NCBI GenBank assembly: GCA_020809705.1
Contig: CP085835.1
Coordinates: 1,054,001 to 1,118,000, forward strand
Reading direction: 5' to 3'
DNA: 64,000 bases
Source of the DNA: Calonectria ilicicola
Lineage: Eukaryota > Ascomycota > Sordariomycetes > Hypocreales > Nectriaceae
Positions 35,423-45,572 of this stretch are shown piece by piece (within the stretch, counting starts at the first letter, position 1; every line of letters begins with the position of its first letter). A model generated the notes under the pieces. The model had not been told where the DNA came from. It saw nothing but the letters and a program-made list of their open reading frames with translations, and searched no databases. The translations under genes and the position numbers were made by a program.

Positions 35423-38422
35423 TTACCACCACCACTTCTTGCCACCATAGTTGGAACCGGAGTTGGATCCAGAGCTAGATCCAGAACCGTAGTTGTTACC
35501 GGAACCAGACGAGCCAGAACCAGAACCAGAGCCATAGTTGTTACCGGAGCCGGAAGATCCAGAGTTAGATCCGGAACCGTAGTTGTTGCCAGAGCTGGAA
35601 GATCCAGAGCCACTGCCACCAGGGGTGTAGCCAGAGCCGGATCCAGAGCTAGATCCAGAGTCGCTACCGCCAGGAGTGTAGCTGGTGCTAGAGCTGGAGC
35701 CAGAGTCACTGCCACCAGAGCCATAGTTGTTACCGGAGCTGGAAGATCCAGAGTTAGATCCGGAACCATAGTTGTTGCCGGAACCAGAAGAGCCAGAGCC
35801 GGAGCCAGAGCCATAGTTGTTACCGGAACCGGAGGAGCTACCACCAGAACCGTAGTTGTTGCCAGAGCCAGACGAGCTGCCACCGGAGCCGTAGTTGTTA
35901 CCACCGTTGTTGCTGCTGCCGCTGTTGCCACCGCTCTTGGTGCAAGACTTGTCACCGCTGTTGTAGCTGTAAGAGTTCTTCTTGCAGACACATCCACGTC
36001 GGAACCAGGAGTACTCAGCATCGCTGCCGCAGTCCCACTCGCAAGATCGGCCGTTCCAGCTCTTGCCATCGGGGCAGGAGCAAGACTTGGCGCTGTTGTC
36101 GTAGCTCATGCCGCTCTTATTGCACTGGCAGTACTTGAAGCGAGCAACATAGGTAGCATCGCTGCCACAGTCGTTGACGCAGACACCGCTCTGACGGACC
36201 TGGCCAGCAGCGCAAGCGAGAACGCAAGCACCGTTAACCTCCTCCTTGCCGGAAGCGCAAGCGCAAGCACCGTTGCTGGTGATGTAACCGGCCTTGGAGC
36301 ACACGCACTTGCCGCTGTAGTCACGGGAAGTACCAGCAGCGCAGGTAGGGACACAGACCTTGTTGGACATCTCATAGCCGGAAGCACAGGCGCAGGCACC
36401 GTTGGTGGTGGTGTAGCCAGTAGCAGTGTTGGAGCAGACGCAGTTGCCGCTGTTGTCGCGGGAGGTGCCGGAGCCGCAAGAGGGCTGGCACTTTGAGCCA
36501 ACCATATCGTAACCAGATGAGCAGCCGCAGGCGCCGTTCACAGTGGTGTAGCCAGTAGCAGTGTTGGCACAAACGCAGGCGCCGGTCTTGTCACGGGAGG
36601 TACCGTTGGCACAAGTAGGGAGACACTTGGAGCCAACCATGTCGTAGCCAGAGGCACAAGCACAGGCACCGTTAGTGGTAGTGTAGCCAGTAGCAGTGTT
36701 GCTGCAAACGCAAGCGCCGGTCTTATCGCGGCTGGTACCGTTAGCACAAGTGGGCAAGCACTTGGAGCCGACCATGTCGTAGCCAGAGCTGCAAGAACAA
36801 GCGCCGTTGGTGGTAGTGTAACCGGTAGCAGTGTTAGAGCAGACGCAGACACCGGTCTTGTCACGGCTGGTACCGTCAGCGCAGGTGGGCAGGCACTTGG
36901 TTCCAACCATATCAAAGCCTGAAGAGCAGCCGCAAGCACCGTTAACAGTGGCATAACCGACAGCGGTGTTGGAGCAAACACAAGCACCGGTCTTATCACG
37001 GCTGGTGCCATCAGCGCAAGAAGGCAGGCACTTGGATCCAACCATATCAAAGCCTGAAGAGCAGCCACAAGCACCGTTGACGGTAGTGTAGCCAGTGGCG
37101 GTGTTGGAGCAGACACAGGCACCGGTCTTGGAGTCACGGGAGGTGCCGCTGGCGCAAGTGGGAAGGCACTTGGAGCCGACCATATCATAACCGGAAGAGC
37201 AGCCGCAAGCACCGTTCACAGTGGTGTAACCAGTGGCGGTGTTAGAGCAGACACAGGCACCAGTCTTGGAGTCACGAGAGGTACCGTTGGCACAAGTAGG
37301 AAGGCACTTAGAGCCAACCATGTCATAGCCGGAGGCACAGGCGCAAGCACCGTTAACAGTGGTATAGCCAACGGTAGTGGTAGAGCAGACACACTTGCCA
37401 GTGCTGTCGCGGGAGGTGCCGGTAGCGCAGACGGGAACGCAGGCCTTGTTGGACATCTCATAGCCGGAAGCGCAAGCACAAGCACCGTTGGTGGTGGTGT
37501 AGCCAGTAGCAGTGTTGGAGCAGACGCAGTTGCCGCTCTTGTCACGGGCAGTTCCGCTGGCACAGGTAGGAACACAAGCGCCGTTGTAGTCCTCAGTACC
37601 AGAGGCACAGCCGCAAGCGCCGTTGATAGTGGTGTAACCGGTCTTGGTGCAGACACAGTTGCCAGACTTGGAGTCGCGAGAGGTTCCAGTGGCGCAGCTG
37701 GGAACGCAAGCGCCATTGTAGTCGTCCATGCCAGTGGCACAGGCGCAGGCGCCGTTCACGGTAGTGTAGCCAGTCTTGGAGCAGACACAGGCGCCAGTCT
37801 TGGAATCACGAGCAGTGCCAGAAGCACAGCTGGGGACACACTTGGAACTGACCATGTCATAGCCAGAGGAGCAACCGCAGGCACCGTTGACAGTAGCGTA
37901 TCCAGTAGCAGTGTTAGAGCAGACACAGTTGCCGCTCTTGTCGCGAGAGGTTCCAGAAGCGCAGGTAGGGACACAGGCGTTGTTGACCTCCTCCTTGCCG
38001 GAGGGGCAAGCACAGGCGCCATTGGTGGTGGTGTAGCCGGTCTTGGAGCAGAGACAGTTGCCGTTGTTATCGCGGGTGGTGCCGGTAGCACACTTGGGAA
38101 CGCAAGCGTTGTTGTATTCCTCCTTGCCATCAGCGCAAGCGCAGGCACCGTTGGAGGTGATGTAGCCGCTCTTGGAGCAGACGCAAGCGCCGTTGGAATA
38201 GGTGGTTCCAGTAGCGCAAACGCTCACACATGAGCCATAGTTTTCCTTGGTGCCAGCGGGGCAGACACAGGCAGTCTTGGCGGAGTTGAGGACGTAGCCC
38301 TTGGTAGCATCGCATGTAAGATAGTCTCGGGATTCGAGAGCAGCATCGGCCTTGGCGTGGGCAGCCCCAAGAACCGAGCTGAATGCCAGGAGGGCATTAA
38401 CTGTAAAGTGCTTGAAAAGCAT
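35423..38422 (-). CDS. Secreted modular cysteine-rich repeat protein, 999 residues
   Basis: One uninterrupted 3-kb exon. Residues 1-23 are a signal peptide (hydrophobic core LLAFSSVLGAAHA). Residues 24-65 form a cysteine-bearing lead. Residues 66-733 are 15 tandem modules of 42-46 residues, each with six cysteines in the pattern P.C-GT.RD..G.CVC-GYTT.NGAC.C-SG.....C. Two subtypes are interspersed: one with an extra NTATGY segment ending YDMVGSKC, the other SK.GY ending in .(E/D)..N.AC. Residues 734-829 hold a degenerate cysteine-rich end with W and F. Residues 830-999 are a low-complexity Gly/Ser/Asn/Tyr tail with eight NNYGSG blocks, ending in KKWWW. The modules recall EGF/TIL-like extracellular repeats, but I do not recognise the family with certainty. 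A cell-wall, adhesive or matrix role is inference. Repeat-driven open frames appear on both strands here and are shadows. Confidence 0.85.
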   Translation of the reverse strand: MLFKHFTVNALLAFSSVLGAAHAKADAALESRDYLTCDATKGYVLNSAKTACVCPAGTKENYGSCVSVCATGTTYSNGACVCSKSGYITSNGACACADGKEEYNNACVPKCATGTTRDNNGNCLCSKTGYTTTNGACACPSGKEEVNNACVPTCASGTSRDKSGNCVCSNTATGYATVNGACGCSSGYDMVSSKCVPSCASGTARDSKTGACVCSKTGYTTVNGACACATGMDDYNGACVPSCATGTSRDSKSGNCVCTKTGYTTINGACGCASGTEDYNGACVPTCASGTARDKSGNCVCSNTATGYTTTNGACACASGYEMSNKACVPVCATGTSRDSTGKCVCSTTTVGYTTVNGACACASGYDMVGSKCLPTCANGTSRDSKTGACVCSNTATGYTTVNGACGCSSGYDMVGSKCLPTCASGTSRDSKTGACVCSNTATGYTTVNGACGCSSGFDMVGSKCLPSCADGTSRDKTGACVCSNTAVGYATVNGACGCSSGFDMVGTKCLPTCADGTSRDKTGVCVCSNTATGYTTTNGACSCSSGYDMVGSKCLPTCANGTSRDKTGACVCSNTATGYTTTNGACACASGYDMVGSKCLPTCANGTSRDKTGACVCANTATGYTTVNGACGCSSGYDMVGSKCQPSCGSGTSRDNSGNCVCSNTATGYTTTNGACACASGYEMSNKVCVPTCAAGTSRDYSGKCVCSKAGYITSNGACACASGKEEVNGACVLACAAGQVRQSGVCVNDCGSDATYVARFKYCQCNKSGMSYDNSAKSCSCPDGKSWNGRSCEWDCGSDAEYSWFRRGCVCKKNSYSYNSGDKSCTKSGGNSGSSNNGGNNYGSGGSSSGSGNNYGSGGSSSGSGNNYGSGSGSGSSGSGNNYGSGSNSGSSSSGNNYGSGGSDSGSSSSTSYTPGGSDSGSSSGSGSGYTPGGSGSGSSSSGNNYGSGSNSGSSGSGNNYGSGSGSGSSGSGNNYGSGSSSGSNSGSNYGGKKWWW
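35426..35935 (-). repeat. Coding minisatellite for the Gly/Ser/Asn/Tyr tail
   Basis: Short GGNNYGSG-type codon repeats (coding strand AACAACTACGGCTC recurring at intervals of 33-63 bases) separated by Ser/Gly spacers, with two YTPGGS variants. It is in frame with the cysteine-rich modules and likely variable in length between strains. Confidence 0.8.
36224..38227 (-). repeat. Coding tandem array, 15 modules of 126-138 bases
   Basis: In-frame array encoding residues 66-733 of the cysteine-rich protein. Modules 8-13 are the most alike at the DNA level, and outer modules are more diverged, suggesting recent expansion by unequal crossing-over in the middle. Unit lengths are multiples of three, so copy number can change without frame loss. 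Confidence 0.85.
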
Positions 38423-41400
38423 AGTGAGTGATCCCTTGAAGGGAGGTGTTTGTTTGGGAACGAAAGGATAGGGTTTGCAACCCAGGTACTAACAAAAGAC
38501 TGTAGAAGGATGGGGGAGCTCGCTGTATGAGACTCTTGCCTGAAGAATTTCGAGAGAAGGGCGGCGACGACCCGACAATTTAAACAAAAACCAGCGTGAT
38601 GCCACCCCAGAGAAGGGGCTGTGATATTCGTACCAAGTCCGCCTAGCTCCGATGGCAGACACGGTGCTTTGGCCAGCCAGCCAGCAGCATATGCCAGGCT
38701 AAGGTACTGGACCTGAGGCCATCGCGATCTAGACCTTTCCAGGTGGAGGATAGCATGTTTCCATGGCCGGGGTGTTCTCATTGGCTCGCAGCTCGACCGC
38801 GATGCCGGCGCCTGAGCAGATCGTTAGGACAAAGCCACATTCTGCGTTAGAACCGGATAGGCTATCCCATTCGACAGTAGACCAGTCGACAAAGGACTGC
38901 CACACTCACGGAAAATTAAGGTCGCCCCGAATCATAGCGCCCATGCGCCTACAGCTGAAGGTACGTTTCAAAATTACATCATTTAGACGTACTTGAGCCA
39001 GCGGCATTGTTTATTTGCCTAGGCGCCGTATACTTGGTGCATGTCCACACTCCCTACTCTCCCCCTCTCTGGAGAAATGGATGCGCTCCGCCCGGCACTT
39101 GTCCGTCTTGGCCACGGGAGCCAAGAGTCTAGAATATGCAGCACACACCGGTAACACGGGGAATCCATGCGCCCCTTGCGCAGAATACAAGCATCTTTCC
39201 GATGATTATCGCATCGGATCTGCCCTATATGTGGGCGTCGGGGTGCCGACATCCGAACCCACCTTTGGTTTAACGCATTGTATCAGACTAGGCTCAGCTG
39301 GACGCCTTTTTCTGGTGCAGCCAGTGAATGCAGCCAGCTCCTGCGCTAGTCACGCCGCCTTTCATGTAGCGCTCCGCCGGCGCCCACTACAAACAGCGAA
39401 CGAGGAGCGAGTAGTCAGGGGAAAGCGAGCCCAAGCAGGATGAGATGTAAACAGACAACAGACCAATCAACTAACCCAAAGTCCGCGCGCCGCCAGCCGT
39501 GGCCAGACGAAAAAACCAAAAAATCATTTGTCTGGAATTAAAAATAACATACTTTCGTCAGGTTACAATAAGCGAAACAACACCATGATTCTGATCCCCG
39601 TCATATCATACTCAATAGAGCGGGACAATGCTCAAGCTTGATTGCTTAAAGTGTGAACTAAGCATCCGTTCGATCCGGTCTCCGAACCACGCGCAGGACC
39701 TCAAAAGGACCAGCAAGACTCAAAAAGCGGGCTCTGCTGGCTGTCCCGCACTATTTCGGGTGCATGCTTCGAGCTTAGAGAAGCCACTAACGAAGAAAGA
39801 AGCAAGGCCAACTCACTGGTCCAGACATTGGCCTGCAACCCAGACGCCGTGTGGTCTCCCTCATGTGGGATCCCCTGACTAAAGCCGCTGCGCGAAAGGC
39901 CTTGGGAGCACCCTAATTTTAAATTGGACACGGCAACTACGGTGTGGCGTCTTGGGCTTATCCAAGTCGACACGCTACTCGCCCATCGGCCGCTTCTTTC
40001 TTGATGAGTGATCCCCATGGCTGAACAGTAGCCAGCGACGGGCCGACCGTCCACCCGTTGTTCCATTCATCCACTCGCATATTCCAATGCCCCGGGTCGG
40101 CCAAGAGTCGGCAAACAGAGCCAAGCCGGCATTTCTCTCCAGAACCATGTAATCTGGAGTGTCACGAGTCTAGAACGAATCCACACGATGTGTAGATCAG
40201 ATCTGGGTGCTTGCTGTCAAAAAGACTTCCTCAAGGCCTCCAGTGGTCGAGATTGAGATGGCCCAGCCTAGCGGCATTTTTGGCGGCCAGCCTTCTTCAG
40301 CAGGTCATGGATTCAGGATTCAGTAGCGGCGGCTGGCATCAAGGTGCACAAACAGCTCACAATAAGTCCCGCCGCCATGTGGGCGCCTGCGAAGGCTTCA
40401 GGTGGATGATGGCACGGCCGTTCCGGGGGATCGCCATTGTCCATCTGCTCTCGGCCTGTCGGTGGCTTACTTCCCACCGCATGACCATGAAAAGAAGGTT
40501 GACACGGATGAATCTGAAGCCGTGATTGATGCCCGACCTGGGGTTTCCAGGTCTGAGCGATGCGTTATGCTACCGCAAACTTCGCCATATCGAAACACCC
40601 AACTCTCTTGGTTCCAGTCTTGCCGCCATTCTTCTCTTTTTTTTTGGGGCTTCGGGAATCTTAGTTGCGATTCATGTGCAGGTTAGTCCTGATGTGCTAA
40701 ATAAGCATCTTAATAACTTTTTTACAAGCTATTTATAAAATTAATTTTATCCGATGGGCTAGCAGTAGTAGTCGGAGTGGTGGTGTTGGTGGTGGTAGTA
40801 TTCAGAATTCAAACTTGAAAAAAAGCCCCGATGTGAACGTTGCATTCTATAATTTTCCGAGATAGGTCAGAGTATGATCTACACTACATGCACTAGGAAT
40901 GATTTAGACGGCGACATCGAGTCTCATGTTGACCGATACAAGCGTATTGTTTAATGTAAGACAATCGAGAACATCGCTGTTAAAATGGGTCCAAGCCCAG
41001 AAGCAGAGGACCTACCCTAGACTAGGTCCCGAATTTTCGTCAAGGTGAATTTGCAGCTCAACAAGGAGAAAGAACGCTCTAAGTTTATTTTAATATGTTT
41101 CTTTTTAGAATATTAAGGAAATTTTGTATTCTGTCTCATTCTATTTTTAGATTGATGTTAAATAAACGGAAAGATATGGTAGAAGTGCTGTAAGTATTCC
41201 CACTCTTTACTTGAAGATTTGTTGTTGTGGATTGAGGATCAATGTCCGTGCTTTGTCAATACCCGCCTAAAGTCCGTAGCCAATCACAAACCACAGAATT
41301 CACTAGCGCCACTTATGCCATCCACTTAGCACAAATGTTATGAATGCGAATGCGAATATTGCGCTGCACAATTGCTCTTATCACAAATAATGCATTCGTT

Positions 41401-41905
41401 ATCCACCAACCCGAGCGAGAATGCCTATTCGCCAAGCCTTGAAGTGTCAAGTCTAGACCAATACGTGCACAACACTAAGCCACCATTGCTCCTGTATGAA
41501 TTTAGTCCATCAGCGCAGTCATTGGATTAGTCACATGATCTATCTTACCAGCAAGGCTCTCCGCACACCGCTTTGGATTTGGGTTAGTGTTGGAACCTTG
41601 ATATAAAATGAACTGATTTCTGTTACAAGGCCGAGATAGGCCGTGATAGGTCAGCTTCGTCTATTCGGGGTCGACTCATGAAGTGGGCTGCGGTTTTCCG
41701 CGGCAACTTGCAACACATCATCCAATATGAGAGCTCCGTGTTCATCTGGGCTCCTCAATAAATTTCATCTAAACCCATTTTGGGCAGTTAAAGCCGGAAC
41801 CAAGCGACTGCGAGCCGACGTCGGATGCAACCGTTGGATCGTCATGTGAACAATAAAGTTTAAACGACAATGTAGATAACACAGACCTTCCCCGCGAAAC
41901 CCCGG
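38423..41905. other. 3.5-kb intergenic region, no gene recognised
   Basis: Contains the promoter of the cysteine-rich repeat gene (right of 38422) and, at its right end, that of the MFS gene. Several open frames of 70-140 codons occur on both strands (the longest at 39015-39443), but none has a recognisable motif, splice context or signal peptide. Composition is normal, so this is not RIP-mutated transposon. A GGT-rich simple stretch (about 40768-40800) and a T-run (about 40636-40647) are the only repeats seen. An RNA gene cannot be excluded. Confidence 0.5.
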
Positions 41906-41947
41906 ATGCGTCTAAACTGCTCAAACCGCAAGAAAACTGACTCAATT

Positions 41948-43447
41948 ATGGCGAGTACGGTGACTGGGCAAGATGTCCCCGTTCGGCGGGTGACCGACTC
42001 TACTCCTTCTTTGCCAATGCCCCCAGTCGAATTGGAACTGGTGGGAGCATCGCAATCAGACCAGGAGACGGCAATTTTTGATTCCACGGAGCCAACACCA
42101 CCAGATGGCGGTTATGGCTGGGTGTGCACGCTGAGCGTGTTCCTCATCAATGCCCACACATGGGGGATCAACAGCGTACGTGTCAGATTGCATCCGTCTG
42201 TAGAAGCACCCAACTAACGTCTAAAAAAGTCCTGGGCCGTTATCATGGCCTATCTCTCTTCGCACTCCCACCGCATCAATGGGACTCATTTGGAATATGC
42301 TCTGATCGGTGGTCTATCAATTTCGCAGTCACTCATGATGGCGCCCATTGTCACCCAGCTGCGAAAGCGCATTGGCCCCCGCTGGAATCTTGCAATTGGG
42401 ACAGCTCTCATCTTTATATCCCTTTTGACTTCGTCGTTTGCGACCAAGCCGTGGCACCTTTTCCTGTCTCAAGGCCTCTGTTTTGGGTGGGGCATGAGCT
42501 TTACCTACATCACCGCCTCTGCCCTTTTGCCATCTTGGTTTTCCACCAAGCGAAGCCTCGCTGTTGGAATCTCCACTGCCGGTGCAGGTCTTGGTGGACT
42601 GACGTACAGTCTAATCACCAATAAAGCGCTCGAGGCCTTTGGTATCTCGTGGACGTATCGAATTTTGGCCCTTTGCAGCCTTGTCGCAAATTCTGTGTCT
42701 TCGGTCTTACTCAAGGAATGCGGTGGGAAGAGATATGCCCTTGCTGGGGAATTGAGGTTCAACCCACGCGACTTTGGCCGCATTGAGGTGCTACTTATCA
42801 TGTGCTGGGGAATTGTCACTGAATTCGGCTACATTGCGCTGCTCTATTCGATCCCCAGTTATGCCACTTCTATTGGGCTCACTCCAACCCAGGGCTCGGT
42901 CGCAAATGCTCTGCTCAATCTCGGCATGGGCTGCGGCCGCCCACTGATTGGGCACTTCAGCGATGTTTTTGGTCGTATTAATATTGCTATGACTACTACG
43001 GCTCTTTGCGCCATCCTGTGCTTCGGCCTTTGGATCCCCGCCGACTCCTTCGGGCTCTTGGCGGTCTTCTCGCTTCTCGCGGGCGCAGTCTGTGGCGCCT
43101 TTTGGTCCACCGTAACCCCAGTTCTTGGCGAGGTCGTCGGCATAAATAAGCTTGCAAACACGTTTACCGTTATATGCTTGGCACTTGTTTTGCCCACCAC
43201 TTTTGCAGAGTCGGCGGCCATGAATATGCTCGTCACAGGCGGCACTGAGAGCAGTAGCTTCATCAAGGCGCAGATTTTTGTTGGGGCTACGTTTGTGGCC
43301 GGCACACTTAGTCTGTGGCTATTGAGGTGCTGGAAGATTTTCCGAGCAGAGCACGAGGTACAAGGCGAAGATTTGACAGGGTTGAGATCGAGACGCTCGT
43401 TCGGCTGGCTGAATCCGAGGTTATTCTTTCGCCTCTGGAATGTGTAA
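41948..43447 (+). CDS. MFS transporter of the monocarboxylate (MCT/MCH) type
   Basis: Two exons (to 42175, and from 42230), with a 54-base intron GTACGT...AAAAAAG in phase 0. The second exon begins SWAVIMAYLSSHSH. From ATG 41948 the protein has 481 residues; an in-frame ATG at 41906 would add 14 and cannot be excluded. A hydrophilic acidic N-terminus is followed by 'PPDGGYGWVCTLSVFLINAHTWGINSSW', the hallmark DGGYGW(V/M) motif of fungal MCT-like porters (MCH family). About twelve hydrophobic segments follow, with a central loop (KECGGKRYALAGELRFNPRDF) and the 'GRPLIGHFSDVFGR' signature. Likely a plasma or vacuolar membrane transporter of an organic acid or related metabolite; the substrate cannot be told from sequence. 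It has no obvious metabolic partner beside it. Confidence 0.9.
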
Positions 43448-44078
43448 TGTACATGCACATGGGAATATATGTCTTTAGGATTGGATAGATGTGCCGTGAA
43501 GTCAAAATAAGGTTGACTTATCTCATGTATATTTTTTTTCGGCTGTGATAGTTTCGATAGCCTATCTTTGCAGGTAGTAAAGGCTCACCTTATCACATGC
43601 CTCCTTTCATTCTCATATATGAGACATCCTAAACAGTGGGTCCCCGGCCTTTGTCTCTAGTATCGGAGTGGTATTTTGCCCGAAGACCGGACATAGTTTT
43701 TACTAAGACATTTACTGAACCAGATTGCAACTTTATTAAAACATGAAATGTTTTACTCTATGTATCAAGCTCTATTTTATTGTACCGCACGCATGCTCAG
43801 TAGAGAGTGAGACCTAATTTTCATTGACTATCGCAAGCGATAGGAGAAAATTTCCTATTCAAAGTTTTAACTAGTTCGTCGTTTATTGGAATGCGATTTT
43901 GACAGGAATGTTACAATTGGCCCCGAATTCGACTGATAGTTACTCTTGGTTGGATATATATTGCGTGATCGCTTCCTCAGAATTGATACACCAACAACTC
44001 AGAGGCACTTCATTCATCCACCATCTTCTCAAGTCTTTCCACAACCACAACTATTCGCATAATATCCACCCTTTCAAT
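43448..44078. other. Intergenic, promoter of the TIL-domain gene
   Basis: No gene seen. A TATATA element at about 43955-43960 lies some 120 bases before the ATG at 44079 and fits a core promoter. The first half holds the 3' region of the MFS gene. Confidence 0.45.
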
Positions 44079-44573
44079 ATGAAGCCCTCGACTTTGATCA
44101 TCTTTTCTGTTGGAGCTGCTCTTGCCGGCCCTGTGAAACGACAGCAGCAACAGTGCCCGGTGAGTGATATTATCCGCTGAATTCGTCAGGACGATGCATG
44201 CTGACACAGATTCTTGTTATACAGGCCAACATGCAATGGACCGATTGCGGATCTGCATGCCCTCCCTCATGTGCCAGCATCCTGAACCTGGCCAACCCCG
44301 TGGTGTGCACTCTGCAATGTGTCGTGGGTTGCCAATGTATCTCGGGCTTTGTCGTAAGCTCGGTGAGTTCTAGAACACGAATCCTTCAAGTGACCGTAGC
44401 TAACACGATTTACCTCTTCCAAGACCGGACAATGTGTTGATCAAAATACATGTGATTCTTCCAACTCCGGTCCTCCTCCAGGCCATTCTGCCTCCGACCT
44501 CCCGCCCCTGCCAGAGGGTGGCTCTTATCCAATGCTCTCGTTCCCCGACTTTTCGCTCGGCCCATCGCGATGA
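44079..44573 (+). CDS. Small secreted TIL-domain (protease-inhibitor-like) protein
   Basis: Three small exons, 44079-44159, 44225-44362 and 44424-44573, separated by introns of 65 and 61 bases with GTGAGT donors and CAG/AAG acceptors, all phase 0. They encode 122 residues, and no single frame shows the gene. Residues 1-17 are a signal peptide (MKPSTLIIFSVGAALAG), followed by a KR processing site. The mature part starts QQQQCP and carries ten cysteines in trypsin-inhibitor-like (TIL) spacing: C..WTDCGSACPPSC...CTLQCVVGCQC.SGFV...GQCVDQ.TC. A Pro/Gly/Ser-rich tail of about 40 residues ends in SLGPSR. TIL domains inhibit serine or metallopeptidases in animals; the fungal targets are unknown. Five disulphides are expected, extracellular. 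The exon model rests on cysteine spacing and clean splice phase. Confidence 0.8.
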
Positions 44574-45026
44574 AAGCTTTTATCACATTCAGATTATAGC
44601 CACTATTCGCACTACGTATTAGCGGAGTGTACATTCCCTTGTACTTGGTGCAAAGGTTATCTGAACAGCTTTTAATGGTGGTGGATAGACATATAAATCT
44701 CTAATTTATAATCTATTTAATATAAATTGCTCTCGAATATTGATGATGGGTTACCACCCCGTGAATCAAGCATGCATTGACTGCATTGACATCACTGCGA
44801 TCAAACTTAAAAAAACTTCACATGTGCTGGCAACATATTGTAATGTTTTGTAAAAAAAAAAATAAAAGTTTATAAGAATTATCAATTTCTTAATATTATT
44901 AAGGTTAAATCTCTATTCAAGCCATCCAAGGCGGTCACAACTTATTCAAAATTCCTGAACTCCCTTTCCAACCCCAATCCCGCTTCAATGCAGTTTCCAG
45001 TGTTGATGCATAAGGAATACAATGGT
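44574..45026. other. Convergent intergenic region
   Basis: 453 bases between the 3' ends of the TIL gene and the small GPI-type gene. A+T-rich around 44680-44910. No gene or RNA seen. Confidence 0.55.
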
Positions 45027-45572
45027 TTAGTAAATTCCGGCAACAACCATACCAGCGACAGCGGCAGCTGCCACTACCATGCCGGTCTCGCGGGGAGCGG
45101 CATTGTCTGAGTTGGTTTGGGTGCTCTCGGCGTTGGAGCCGGTCTTGGCGGCAGGCACTGCAGCGGCAGACTGGCCAACCCAGTAGTAGGTGGGGCAAGC
45201 ATTGGCCGAAGCAGATAGAGTGCTTAGCTGGCTCTTGACCTCGGAAACGTCTGAACATGCTGAAAGGACGTCGGAGATTTCATCCTTGTAGCTCATTTGC
45301 CAGCTGGTGAACTTGCTGGCATAGGAAGAGTATTCGCTGGCCATGCTTCCGGTAATAGTGGGGAGTGCGCAAGAATCACTGACTGTGTTGAACTGAGTAT
45401 CGGTGGCGAGGTACTCTGCCAATGTAGATGCGGGCGTTGGGATATCTGTGACGGCTGATAGCGCGTCAAAAAGAGCTGAGGAGCATGCCTTGAGGTCACG
45501 TTCCTCGACAGCAGCACCAGAGACAGAGGCTGCCAGAGCGGCAAAGGCCATAGTAAGGCGAGAGAATTGCAT
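45027..45572 (-). CDS. Small GPI-anchored-type secreted protein
   Basis: 181 residues from ATG 45572 (MQFSRLTMAFAALAASVSGAAVEERD). An upstream in-frame start at 45626 would place 18 residues before the signal peptide and is less likely. After a signal peptide of about 19 residues come four cysteines, one per helix-like segment (ACSSAL, SCALPT, SACSDV, NACPTYYW). A Ser/Thr/Asn linker (KTGSNAESTQTNSDNAAPRE) and a terminal hydrophobic stretch (TGMVVAAAAVAGMVVAGIY) follow, typical of a GPI-anchor signal. Size and cysteine layout recall fungal proteins annotated as 'infection structure specific protein', a resemblance from memory and not a proof of role. Expected at the plasma membrane or cell wall. 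Confidence 0.8.
   Translation of the reverse strand: MQFSRLTMAFAALAASVSGAAVEERDLKACSSALFDALSAVTDIPTPASTLAEYLATDTQFNTVSDSCALPTITGSMASEYSSYASKFTSWQMSYKDEISDVLSACSDVSEVKSQLSTLSASANACPTYYWVGQSAAAVPAAKTGSNAESTQTNSDNAAPRETGMVVAAAAVAGMVVAGIY

Noticed and set aside
35201..36496. 431-codon plus-strand frame rich in Arg, Ala and Val
   Set aside because: Antisense to the cysteine-rich repeat gene; its length follows from the repeated codons, and it has no start context or motif.
36106..38148. Several 130-224 codon minus-strand frames of Ala/Pro/Leu-rich protein
   Set aside because: Off-frame shadows of the same tandem modules.
39015..39443. 142-codon plus-strand frame
   Set aside because: No motif, signal peptide or intron context; composition like random intergenic DNA.
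42124..42624. 166-codon plus-strand frame across the MFS intron
   Set aside because: Overlaps the MFS gene in another frame and ignores its intron; the MFS frame carries the family motifs.
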